In this document: piece after piece, positions 37,901-49,900 of the stretch
How the letters are laid out: each line of letters opens with the position of its first letter
Numbering within the stretch: position 1 is the stretch's first letter
DNA from: Ypsolopha sequella
Taxonomy: Eukaryota; Arthropoda; Insecta; Lepidoptera; Ypsolophidae
Assembly (NCBI GenBank): GCA_934047225.1
Contig: OW203983.1
Span: forward strand, 3,038,001-3,102,000
Length of the DNA stretch: 64,000 nucleotides
Direction: 5' to 3'
Notes under the pieces: generated by a model
Database searches by the model: none
Told to the model about the DNA's origin: nothing
What the model saw: only the letters and a program-made list of their open reading frames with translations
Program-made: the position numbers and the translations under genes

Positions 37901-40900
37901 ACAGCTCACAGGCAAAAATCCAGGACCGATGGATGGCGGTATATCCATGCCTAATAGCCGGGCGTTATATGGAACAGACTGTTGACGGGCAGCGGCGTCA
38001 CTGATGCGAGGGTTCCATCACCGCGCTCACCAGCCCACCTGCCCAGCGTGTGTGAGTATGGGCAATTCTTCCAGTGGCGGGAGTGGCAAAGTCCTGCAAA
38101 GGCTTATATCCAGCAGTGGACGAACTAGGCTGACGGATGGATGAGGATGATGGATGTGATATTTATTGGGTTATTGCTATGTTTGTCAGAAGCCTGCCAT
38201 TTCCCATGCCAACGTTCTTCATTCTTGGCTTGTTCTTCGTACTGATGCCGATTCTGCTGATGAACTTGCTCATTGGTTTGGCTGTTGGAGACATCGAGAG
38301 TGTCAGGAGGAACGCACAGCTAAAGCGACTGGCTATGCAGGTGAGGAATGATTGTCAACTTTAAATGCGATACTAACTATTTGAGATCGCGGTCCCGGAG
38401 TCCGCGGGTTCAAATCCCGCAGGTGCAAATATTATATTCGATCTGTGTGCTGCAGAAGGCATGTAAAGCTGCGGATCCATTTGTGCCTGAAGAATGGGGA
38501 TGGCCCACTATCGCTGTGACGTAAAAATCATCGGTGAAATGTGGGTTCACGAGTGTGGTTTGTGACTTGCATTTCACAGTCTATAAAGACGTCAGAGGTA
38601 TTTATTTCTTCGTGGATTTATGTCATGCCGTCATATTACTTATATGATTTTTGAGTTATTCTCATTGATCCAGGAGTACAGGACCTGACTATTTCTGTAG
38701 CGAAGGTTATGTTACATCATGGACCCGGAACTTCACGCTTATCTCCTAATTGAGAGCTGATAAGCTAGAGATACCGGGTTCGTCAGATTTACTTTTGTTC
38801 TGCGTTTCCGTAAAGCAGTTGACAACTATTCAATTTTCAATTTTTCAACACAAAAATAAGTAGGCCACTGGAAAAAAAGAGCTATCTGTATTCCCCTTAA
38901 ATAATTATAAGAAGAGATAGTAGAGCTGAAATTCTGATTTTATTAAATGTTTAAGAGAAACCAAAAACAGAAATGGGCTTGGCAATACCCGATGATATGT
39001 TACATCCAGGTGGTTCTGCACACGGAGTTGGAAAGGAAATTACCAGCAATCCTTCTGGAGAAGGTGGATAAGAATGAGCTCATCGAGTACCCGAACAACA
39101 AATGCAAAAGCGGCTTTCTTGACCTGATTCTGCGCAAATGGTTTTGCAACCCATTCACTGACGAAGGTAATTTCGGTAAAGTCCCTGATACAAATAATCA
39201 TGGCTGTAAAAGGGAAGGAAATGGACATCCTCAAATGTCTGTATTCTCCTTAAATTTCAATCACTCCTGCTCCTGTTGCACCTTGCTGACCACTGAACGA
39301 GGCTGCAACTGATAGCAGCGTCTTCAGTATCAATGATAACATGTAGGCTAGCTAGCACTTCAGATTGCCAACCTGCGTGCCAAGCGGTACGAATAAGGCA
39401 AACCATCTTAGTGAAAACTACATGAAAAAAGTAGCGGATTGTGTCAGAGAAACAACCGTAAATTAAGTAAGTGGATACTTGAATTTAATTTTAATTTTAG
39501 CATTGCAAATCGAAAAATAAACAAAGAATGTATTTATATAAACCTTTCATGAGGTAATTTATTTCAAAAAGAAATCATTCTCCACTTTGGTTGTAAACTT
39601 TTTGGCATGATTCTTTTATAAACTTCTTGGTATTTTTTCTAAACTACAAAGTTATAATATGTAACAGTGTTTTATAGTTAGCAGACATGTATTCGATTCT
39701 GATAAACATCGATATCGATAATGGCTCATGAAGTCGATTACGTACATTATGAATTAAAAGTTATACATATAAGTAATTAAGTATGTTCTGGTACATAAAT
39801 TTGCACTTGAATATTTCGTTTGAGCAATTAAACTGGCAAGTACCAATAATGGTATCCAGTGGCGTGCACAGAACTTTTTCTCAACTCAAGAATAACAATA
39901 AAAACAATATGAAAAAATTTAAATATCACTTTGAAAAAAAAAAAGTTTGTATAGGAAATTTTCACTCTAGGGTAGACATTGTCTACCCTGGCGCCATACA
40001 TTTTTTTTTCAAAGTGATATTTAAATGTTTTCATATTTTTTTTATTGTTGTTCTTGACCAATTGTTTGCTTTTCCAGCAAAAAGTTCTGTGCACGCCACT
40101 GATGGTATCGATATTAAACACTTACTGTTGTATTTCGTTTTCCAGGATCTCAGCAATATTTTTGAATAAAAAACCTTTTTACAGTTCACAACTCTTGTCA
40201 ACTTGTCATCGACAATTTTTTTTTTTAAAGCTTCTTTCTGAAATCTGAACATCCTCCAAATACAGAAATAGACGAAAAAAAATTATGTATCCTGAATATC
40301 CTCTTAACACAGAAAGGAGGAAGAAATCTTAAAATATATCAACTAATATCATTTTAGTTTTAGCCACATATTAATATTTATAGCACACTGTGCGTAAAAT
40401 GACCGCGTGCTTAAAGTCGGCATTTTCCGCACTTGTGCTATAAAAAATTATACGAAACTCATTTAATTTATATTTAGCTGCAATAACATAAACCCTCATA
40501 CACACACATTTTTTCTTTATATAAATACCTAATCACTATGTATTAAGCAAGACCTAATTTTAATTTTAATACAAAATTGTAAAATAAGATCCGTAGAAAG
40601 AGCGGGTCTCCCTTAAAACAGGTTGTAAAACTTAAAAGGGGAGTCCCACCCCCTCAAAACCTACATTTTGTAAAGTAAATAAAGAATTTTTGATTTTTTT
40701 GATTTTTTTGAATAGGTATACAGTTACAAGCTTATCAATCATTTAACAGTTTAAGTAACAACAATTTATATAAAATTATTATCTTATAAGTTATAAGCTC
40801 AAGTGTTGTTCACCTTTACTTTCAATACAGTAATTACAGTTTTACATTTTCAATATCGTGAATCTTAGAATAATGTAATGATGGAGAATGTATAACCCAT

Positions 40901-43900
40901 ACAGATACAGATATTATAAAATTTTGAAGTTACAGCTTATTATTTACTCGGTTTTTTCGCATATGGAGTAACAGGGACGCTAAAACTTTTACATATCGCC
41001 TTAATATACTTAGCTTTACAATTTTCAGTTAACATAGTACCTAGCCCGTTTCATCAAAGAAGGTATCACCATCTGTTATACAATTGCTGCAACTAATTTA
41101 GTATTAAAACCTTTTATTTACTTTGGTAGATGACGCTATATAAACAATATAATTAAATATTATTTAGAGCAATTTCTATACTGCAATGATATTATGTTAA
41201 TTATTTATACACATTCTAATAATTAACAGCGCCACCTGTTGATTTTATGTGTACTAAAATTAACAGCGCCACCTGTTGATTTTTTGTGTACTAAAATTTT
41301 ATACGCTACATAATTCTTACCAAAATTTTCTTATTTTTTTTAAACATTCTAAGTGATGTCTATAGGCCTTCATCGCCAGGAATTATTATTTGCTATGTAA
41401 CTTCGAACTTCTAACAGTAGAAAAGTAAATTCCAATAGTCTTTAAATGACGATAACTTTTTTTTCGAGACCTGTTTTTAACATAACATAACATAAACACG
41501 CTTTATTGTGCACCAAAAGAAAAACAACAAAACAACAATACAAAGTTGGAAAGAACAAAAATATAGGCAACAATGGGCGGTCTTATCGCTTAGAGCGATT
41601 TCTTCCAGACAACCTTTGGGTGGAAAATATTTTGGAAGTACGTGAAGGCGTAGGCGGTGTACCTATTATAATCAAAAATACTTAAATAATGGTCTAAACA
41701 TATGTATATATTAACTCAATACGTAAACTAGACACGAAATAATTAAATAATACATTCAATTAAATACAAAATATATACATGTGTATAAAGATATGTACCA
41801 GTACAGTAATAAGTAAAGATAAATTAAACTTAAACTATCAGAGGGATAGAAAATGCTCCTTAATAAATAATTTAAAGTCTATATTCTTAACCAAAGTAAG
41901 TTCTGCCCACATGTGAAAATTACATGAAAATCCGTTCACTAGTTTCGTAGATGTGCGTGAACAATAAACAGACTGACAGACAGAAAATAATTCCAAAAAT
42001 CGCTGAATTTATATCTATTTCTAATAATTTATATCTATCTAGTTCTATTACACAATTTTGGTCACCTCTTTCTATTTTTATTACTTTTCTTTAATGTACA
42101 GACACACCGTGATCTACTTTTTTATTATGTTTATTGATAATAACGAATAATAAATAATAAAACGATTAAAACACGTATAATTCTGTAATAAGAAATCAAA
42201 TAATCCCTGTCCAAAACTGTTATCGACAAGGACTACATATGTAAATGCCTTCATACATTGACCTAGGTACGTCAATGCCTTCTTAATAGTTTGTGAAGTT
42301 GTTAAGGGAAGCGACGTTCAAATTTTGAACGTGGTGCGAAAATGGAAATATCCACTTCAAAATAGCACTTGTTCAACCGATCTTTTGTAACATGGTACAA
42401 ATAATGATGACTTAAAGTAAGTAGTTATACTGTTGACTGTTGGCACTTAGTGGAACTTGTAATTTAACAGATAATTACTTGTACTATCCCACAAATTTAT
42501 TAATTGTGTTAGTGTCATTGATCGCACTGGCTGATGTAAACTATTTATTGTGTAATTAAGATCTTATATTAGTTCCTCTGATAATGCCATAAAGGCGAAA
42601 CCGGTCAGGAAGTTCTAAATAAATTTGTGGGATAGTATAAGTGATTTTCTGTTCATAAAGTAACTTAAGTGACTACCTATAATACTTTAGGTCTTAGAGT
42701 ATGTACTAACTTTAGATAGGCAGATGATGATGACGAATCTTTAGTTTATAATAATAATAATAATATAATTTTATTTCAGACCAAGTCCATATTTTGTTGG
42801 TAACAAAATTGCTTAAAAAACTATATTAGTACACATATTCACTCTTGAAAATTTCATTGAATGTTAAAAATTGCAGCTCTGGACCCCATATGTATGAAGT
42901 TCCAGTGCAACTGGACAATCCATCCTATCCAGTATGGTGTTGAGAAGGCTGCTGGGACTGCCTCTCACGCGCCGCATCAGGGAGGCCACTCTCTTGCGTA
43001 ATATTGACTCCCAGCCTGATGCGCTGCAAAAGCAAAGCAGTCCCATCAACATCCTCAAACCATTATTATATTGGACGCGCAGAGCACTGAGCGATTTGCA
43101 AGTACAACCCACCCACAGGCTGCACGTGTAAAAAGTCTGGCAGTATGCCTTGAAAAGGGTGATTTTCCTTTGTACATCGTGCAAACCTGCGGGCCAGCAT
43201 GTTGCGCCTCATCGCCAACGCTCTGCACTCCCTCTCAACATCAAGATCATCAGAGAGGTCCTCGGTGACCCAGAGCTCCAGGTATTTGAATTTGGTGACT
43301 CTGCTCAACACACGATCTCCAAGTTTAATCGGAGGGACACATTTGGGCAGTTTGTTACCCGCCTTGAATATGTACAGTTCACTTTTCCTGCAGTTGTACC
43401 TCAGGCAATGGGACTTCGCGTGCCTCTCACAAAAGCTTATTAGAGTCTCAAGAACTCTAACCGAGGGGCTCAGCAGCACCATATCATCAGCATAGCTGAC
43501 GTTTTTTACAAATGCGCCATCAATTGAGCATCCTAAGCCCGCCCTACTGAGCTCCTCGATCAGACCGTGTATGTAGAGGTTGAAGAGTCGCGGAGAACCC
43601 TGTCTCACTCCACACTCCAACCCGTATCCTTTTGAATATGAGCCAGCCCATCTCACACTGTTCAACTGGTTATTATATTTAAATTTTAACATCCCTACAT
43701 ACTCCTTAGGTGAGTTAGTGTGCCTCAGGAGCTTATCCCGTAGAATATTATATTGAACAAGGTCAAATGCCTTCGACAGATCCAAAAAACAGGCACACAC
43801 CGGCGTTTTTCGCGTCACATAGTAATGGATAGTGTGCTTGAGGTGCAGTTTCACTGTTTCCGTCGAAATTCCTGGCCTAAAACCAAACTGCGCCTCGTGA

Positions 43901-46900
43901 AGGTCTACATTCTTTGCAAGCTGGTGATCCAGCAAACTATCCATCACCCTCGGTATTACGGTTGCCAAAGAAGGTAATTATTCCTGTCGGAGGCGTCCCT
44001 TGTCTTGTTCTTAAGAATAGGTACAACAGTGGTCTTCATAAACTCTTGAGGTAAGTACGCATGACTATACAGAAATTAAATAACATGGCCAGCACCCTTA
44101 GTAGTTGTTAACCCGCGTACTGCAAGTGCTCGATACTGAGGCTATCGTGCCCCGGTGATTTACCTCGTGTCATATTGTAGCATTCGCTACAGGTATTCAA
44201 CCTTTTTCATATATTTTTGGTCTTTCTTTATCGTTGATTGCTTTACTGAATTTTCAAATTCGAAAATTTGGAATATTTTGTCACATTTTTTTGTTACTCG
44301 TATTTTTCTCATATCAAAGAGTATCGTGGTACAAGGAAGGCGAAATTTGCCACAATAAATTTAAAATATAGTTTAATCCAGGAAACAGGGCACATTTGCC
44401 CTAGTGATTGTGAAAGACTGTTTTTTTCTTCATTTCCTGGTAAGTTTTGTGTACTTTTGGTTTCATTCTATGAAAATCCCTTTTGTCCCGTTTCCAATAC
44501 GTTAATTTCCTTGCCCAGATTTCATAGGCATGTCTTGACGCTGTTGTTTTATTTCTTTACAGCGACCCTTCAGGTTATTTAAGGGTCTTCCCAATTTTTC
44601 TTCTATTTCTCCCACCATCTTGTATGGTTGCACATATTGAGGCCGAACGTACGGACCACGTACGCAGACGGGGTAAGCTTCCTGTGTTATAACAGAAGTT
44701 GGCGCCAGACAATCTTGGCTTGATTGACTACTCTCTGGAAGACTGCAAACACCTAAGTCACGAAGATACCCTTATCAGGTTTTTACATCTGTAGCCTAGC
44801 ATCCAGCAGACTCTGAATCAATTATTTTCTTCCTTAATGTAAAGCTAGATAACGATTGCTCTTAACACCTTAAAGTTATGTTTTTTCTCGACTAGAAGTT
44901 ATTATTAAAACTTCCGCGAAATTGTAGTTTCTGGGATCCTATAAACTAGTTTCAATATCCAAATTTAAATCCATAATATCCTGAACAAATTGCGTCGTTA
45001 AAGCTGAAGGAAAACAAAATCCTGAAATAAGATGGACTAGGCATAATTTTTGTGTTAATTTTATAAGTTCCTACGTACCCAATACTCTGCTGATATTATT
45101 GTGTTTTATACCATATTTTTTACTTCAGTTTTGTTATTTTTAGTTCATTCAAAAAACAAATTATATAGTTTCTTTATCCTGATTTATCTTTTTTTTTTGG
45201 CTGTCACCAGGCTTATTTAAATTTTTATACAATAACACTCGGTTTAGTAAGTAGGTACCGATACTAAATACTAAAACGAAGTATTTTTGATAAAACATTT
45301 TTTTATTCATCAACTTAGTCTCCTTTAACAGCAATACAGTCCCTACAACGCTTTTCTAACTTTTCTATTCCATGTGTGTAGAGGACGATTTATCTTTGGC
45401 TTCAAAATTAGCCTCCGTTGCTGCAATTACTTCACTATTTGGATCAAAAAATTTTTAGGTCTGAGAACAGCCAGTAATCGCTAGGGGCCAGATCTGAAGA
45501 ATAAGATGGATGGGGTAGTAACTCGAAGCCCAATTCCTTTAGTTTGGCCATCGTTATCATGGACTTGTGGCACGGCGCATTATCCTGGTGAAACATCACT
45601 TTTTGTTTCTTCATTTGAGGCCATTTTTCCACCATTTCGTACTTTAGTCTATCTAATCTCATGTAATATTCGCTATTTATATTTTTTCCCTTATCACGGT
45701 AGTCGATGAAGAGTATTCCATGCGCATTCCAAAATATAGAGACCATAACCTTGCCGGTAGATTTTTGTGTCTTAGGCCGCTTCGGGCGGCTTTCACCGAC
45801 CGATCTCCACTCTGCTGACCAGAGTGAAATGGTGAATCCATGTTTTGACCATTGTCATACCGATGTAAAAAATCCTTTTTATTTCTATTAAACAGCGCCA
45901 AACAGCGTTCTGAATCATTGATAAGTCGTTGCTTTTGAGCAATTGTTAGCAAACGCGGCACCCATTTGGAAAAAATCTTTCCATGGCCAAATTTTTATGT
46001 AAAATAGTGACAACACTACCAGTTGAAATCTTTACTATCTCGTGTATTTTTACCTTCCGATCTTCCTTCACGATTTTCAGGACTTAGTTGATGTTTTGTT
46101 GATTCACTTCTTCATTTGGACGATCAGAGCGTGCAGCAACATTTGTGTCCATACGACCGCGTTTGAAATCGGCATACCACCAACTAATGGTTGGCTCAGA
46201 CGGAGCAGATTCCAAAATAACACTTAATAAGCCACTCTTATGCTTGAACGGTGTTTTTTCCCATTAAAAAACAATGTTATATTAACACACGAAACTCGTT
46301 TTTATCCATTGTTTTTAGAATTACAAAAGTAGCGTCACTTAAATGTCTGCTTGTAACTTTATATATTATAGTTCGATTTTCAAAAAATTTTGACATATAT
46401 CATTTGACGGCCAGTACTTTCTAAAAATTAAATGAGTCTTTAATATATGCGCCATCTCCAAGTTAGTCTCGGGACTTATATAACGATCTCGTACATGTAT
46501 TCATACACTACTTAGTCTTTGATTGTATTACTTAGTGTATTACTCGTCCTTAGGATATGCAAATAGCCGTCCGGTTAGAATATGAAACGCGCAAAGCAAG
46601 TTTAATTCGTGTTCTTTATTTATCTTAACAGTGATTGACAGAAAAGCTTTATAAATTAACTACCTTGACGTTTGCCTTCAGCCGGCTTGGACTTGGTCCT
46701 CGAAAGCAGCGACGATTACATCAGCGCTGAGTTGGAGAAGCAGAAGCGACGGCTGCGGGAAGTGTCACAGATGCTGGAGCAGCAGCATACCCTCGTGCGA
46801 CTGATCGTGCAGGTATGTCTTAAGTTGATAAAAGGTGTCGGTAATCAGAAGATTTTTATAAACGATGATCTTGTTTTTTGTGTCTTAGCGATGGCTGCTA

Positions 46901-49900
46901 TTTTTTGCCAGTGTCAAGTTAGATTCTTACTTGGTTATTTTGTACTTAAAACGGTCATTTATTGTGCCAATCTTTAAGAACGGTGATAAACGCAATGTAG
47001 CAGACTATAGGGGAAGTTCCAAACTTTCTACTGTTGCTAAAATATTTGAAAAAATAATTTATGATGCCCTTTTTCCTACTATACGACCAGTTTTAACAGT
47101 CTGCCAACATGGCTTTGTCAGTGGGCGATCAGTTGAAACTAACCTCTCTGAGTTAACTGACAAAGTTCTAACTGCTTTAAGTGAGGGTCACCAGGTCGAC
47201 GCCGTGTATACTGACTACTCCAAAGCTTTTGACAAAATTTGTCACTCTATGTTGATTATGAAATTTGAGCAGTTTGGTATATGGTATTTGGTGATCTTCT
47301 TAGATGGCTAGAGTCTTATTTGCGTCAAAGAACCCAAGCAGTGACTGTAAAGGGATACGTATCCGTTTGTCCCCATCACCTCAGGTGTACCCCAGGGTTC
47401 ACATCTCGGTCCAGCCTTGTTCAACATATTTATTAACGATGTTATTCAATCTATTCAATATTTGAATGTTTTGTTGTATTCAGATGACAAAAAGATTTAT
47501 TCCGTTATCAAAATTAATGAACATTGCTTATTGCAACAGGATTTAAACAGTTTGGGTAGGTATTGGTATCGATTCGGCATAACACGTCTTAACTTATTTG
47601 ACAGGACTAACCTTATTTTAAGCGTCCTATCTTTTTCTTTTTTTATCGAAAAGACAAGGACAGAACGGTTAAATTAAGTTTAGACCTGTCAAATAAGTTA
47701 AGATGTGCTTTACCGACTTGGTACCATTGTGAAACGAATAAATTTTACTTAAATATAGATAAATGTTGCGTCATAAATTTTTCTAGAAAGGGTTCTGAGC
47801 TCAATTACAATTACTCTCTATTAAATACACAACTGAAAAGAGTGACTGAGGTAGGTAGTTTAAAAACTCCAGCACCCTAAAAATTTCGTATAATGCTTAT
47901 GTAAGATTTTGACTGGAGTACGCATCAGTTATATGGAACCCCATTTATAACCTGCACATTGACTTAATCGAAAAAATTCATAAGAAATTTATTAAGTATT
48001 TAAATATGAAACAGAAAGGTGTCTCAAGCTTCAATTTTCATCCTCAGTCAATCTGCTCACTTGAAAACAGGTAAACCTGTCGTGACCTAACTTTTCTTTT
48101 CAAAAATAAATAACCATTTGGACTCTCCATATCTATTAAGCAGAATAGGTTTTAAATGTCAAACTTACAGTTCTCGTAGAAAAATCTTGTTCAACATTCC
48201 ATTTGCCAGTACAAATTATGCTAAAAACAGATTTTTAATCAGAACTTGTGATACTTATAACAAGGACTTTAGTGATTTAGACGTGTTGCATCTTTCGTTG
48301 GATCAATTTAAGAGCGAGCTATATAAAACTCTTGTTAAAAACTTTTAAGTATATATATATATTTTTTTTTTTTAATTTATTCTTGTATTCTTTTAGTCTT
48401 GTTAATGTTAGATATCCATATTCATATCCATATCAGAGCTGTAGTTTTTTAAGTTTTGCATGTTGTATTTTTCTTTGTCGTTCATTAATTTATTTAATTT
48501 TATACCGTTAAGTGGAAACTGTTTTTGGTTTAAGTATTAGCTATAATATTACTACTAAGTATGTAAAAATTATAACTGTTTGTTTCCCAATAAATAAAAT
48601 GAAATGAAATGAAAATAAGGTAGTGTTGGCCACAGAAACAAAAGTGGCCTATATTTCTGGCTGGCTCACTTATACTCAAGGTATCTATTTGCAGGGTACT
48701 GTGGCTGACAATTAAAGCTAAAGAGTCCGACTCAACACAAGTATTTGCCAGCGAGTCGTTCTGTCCGCAAAAGGTAGATATAACTACGAGTATATCATGG
48801 ATGAGTGCTATGGGATAAATAATACTGCCACTAGTCATTTCGCAACTAATAATAAAAGTAAATGCCACCGTAGACAGCCTCGACTAGCATAGACAAAGTC
48901 AACAAACAACAGAGTTACTAGAATTAAGAAATAAAAAAGTTGGCTTCCATTTTGGTGATAGTTTAAGAAAGTTAATGAAGATAACAATATACCTGCTTCA
49001 ATCTATGACACCAAAATCAGAAGCGAGAAGTGTGGTTGAGAGTTTTCCATCTAAAGTTAGAAGCTATAGAGATGCCATTGACCAACTAAAGTCACGTTTT
49101 TGCATGAGATGATTTGTTGATTGAAGTCTAAATACGTGATCTACTTCTACAAGCAAAAGAAAATCAGAAACTGGCAATCACTCATCTATGTGACAAACTG
49201 AACACTCAGATCAGAACTTTGGAATCATTGGGTTTCACGAAAATTAAGTTCTCGGCTTTTATTTATCCGATGACTGAGTCAGCCTTATCGAGTGACATAA
49301 AAGCTTGATAAAGAACGAGACCGCACATTTGAGTAGACAGCAGTAATGATCAGTTGAATGATTTATTGACTTTCCTTAAAAGAGAAGTTGACAGTGAACA
49401 AAGGATCAAAATTGCTCAGAATACGTTTGCTGATTTTGATTAAAACACGAGCACTATTGAAATAACAAAACCTTCCACTGGATGTTGTTAGAAATTTATT
49501 GTTAAAACTTGAATTGTTTGCGTAAAATCTAACCATACGAGAGTTAAATGTTTTAAAGCTCCGAAGATGATGCTTGACGAGTGTACCGAGTACCTCTATA
49601 AAAAAGCATGCAAAATATGTTTAAGAGCTGGACATGTCATTATCAATAGCATTAATTTTCCCACATATCACGGTGTAAAAAAATATTAAAAATTTTAAAT
49701 AGTTCAAAATATTTCCAAAACAAAAGTGAGAAAAATAAAAAATATTAACCTAAAATACAATATGGGTATCAAATTGTAGATATCAAAAAGCTGATTGTAA
49801 AAATATATAGTTTGGCTATATTTAACTGCATCTATTTCGAGAAATCCTTGAAAAACCATAAAAAGTGTATGTCCCCCCTATCTCCAAAACTGGTGGACCG

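Noticed and set aside
38404..38420. Functional tRNA gene
   Set aside because: Only the T-arm and B box are credible; there is no matching acceptor stem, anticodon arm or A box at proper spacing.
39783..40252. Frames across the MITE at 39857-40102
   Set aside because: They are produced by inverted-repeat DNA; both strands give matching frames.
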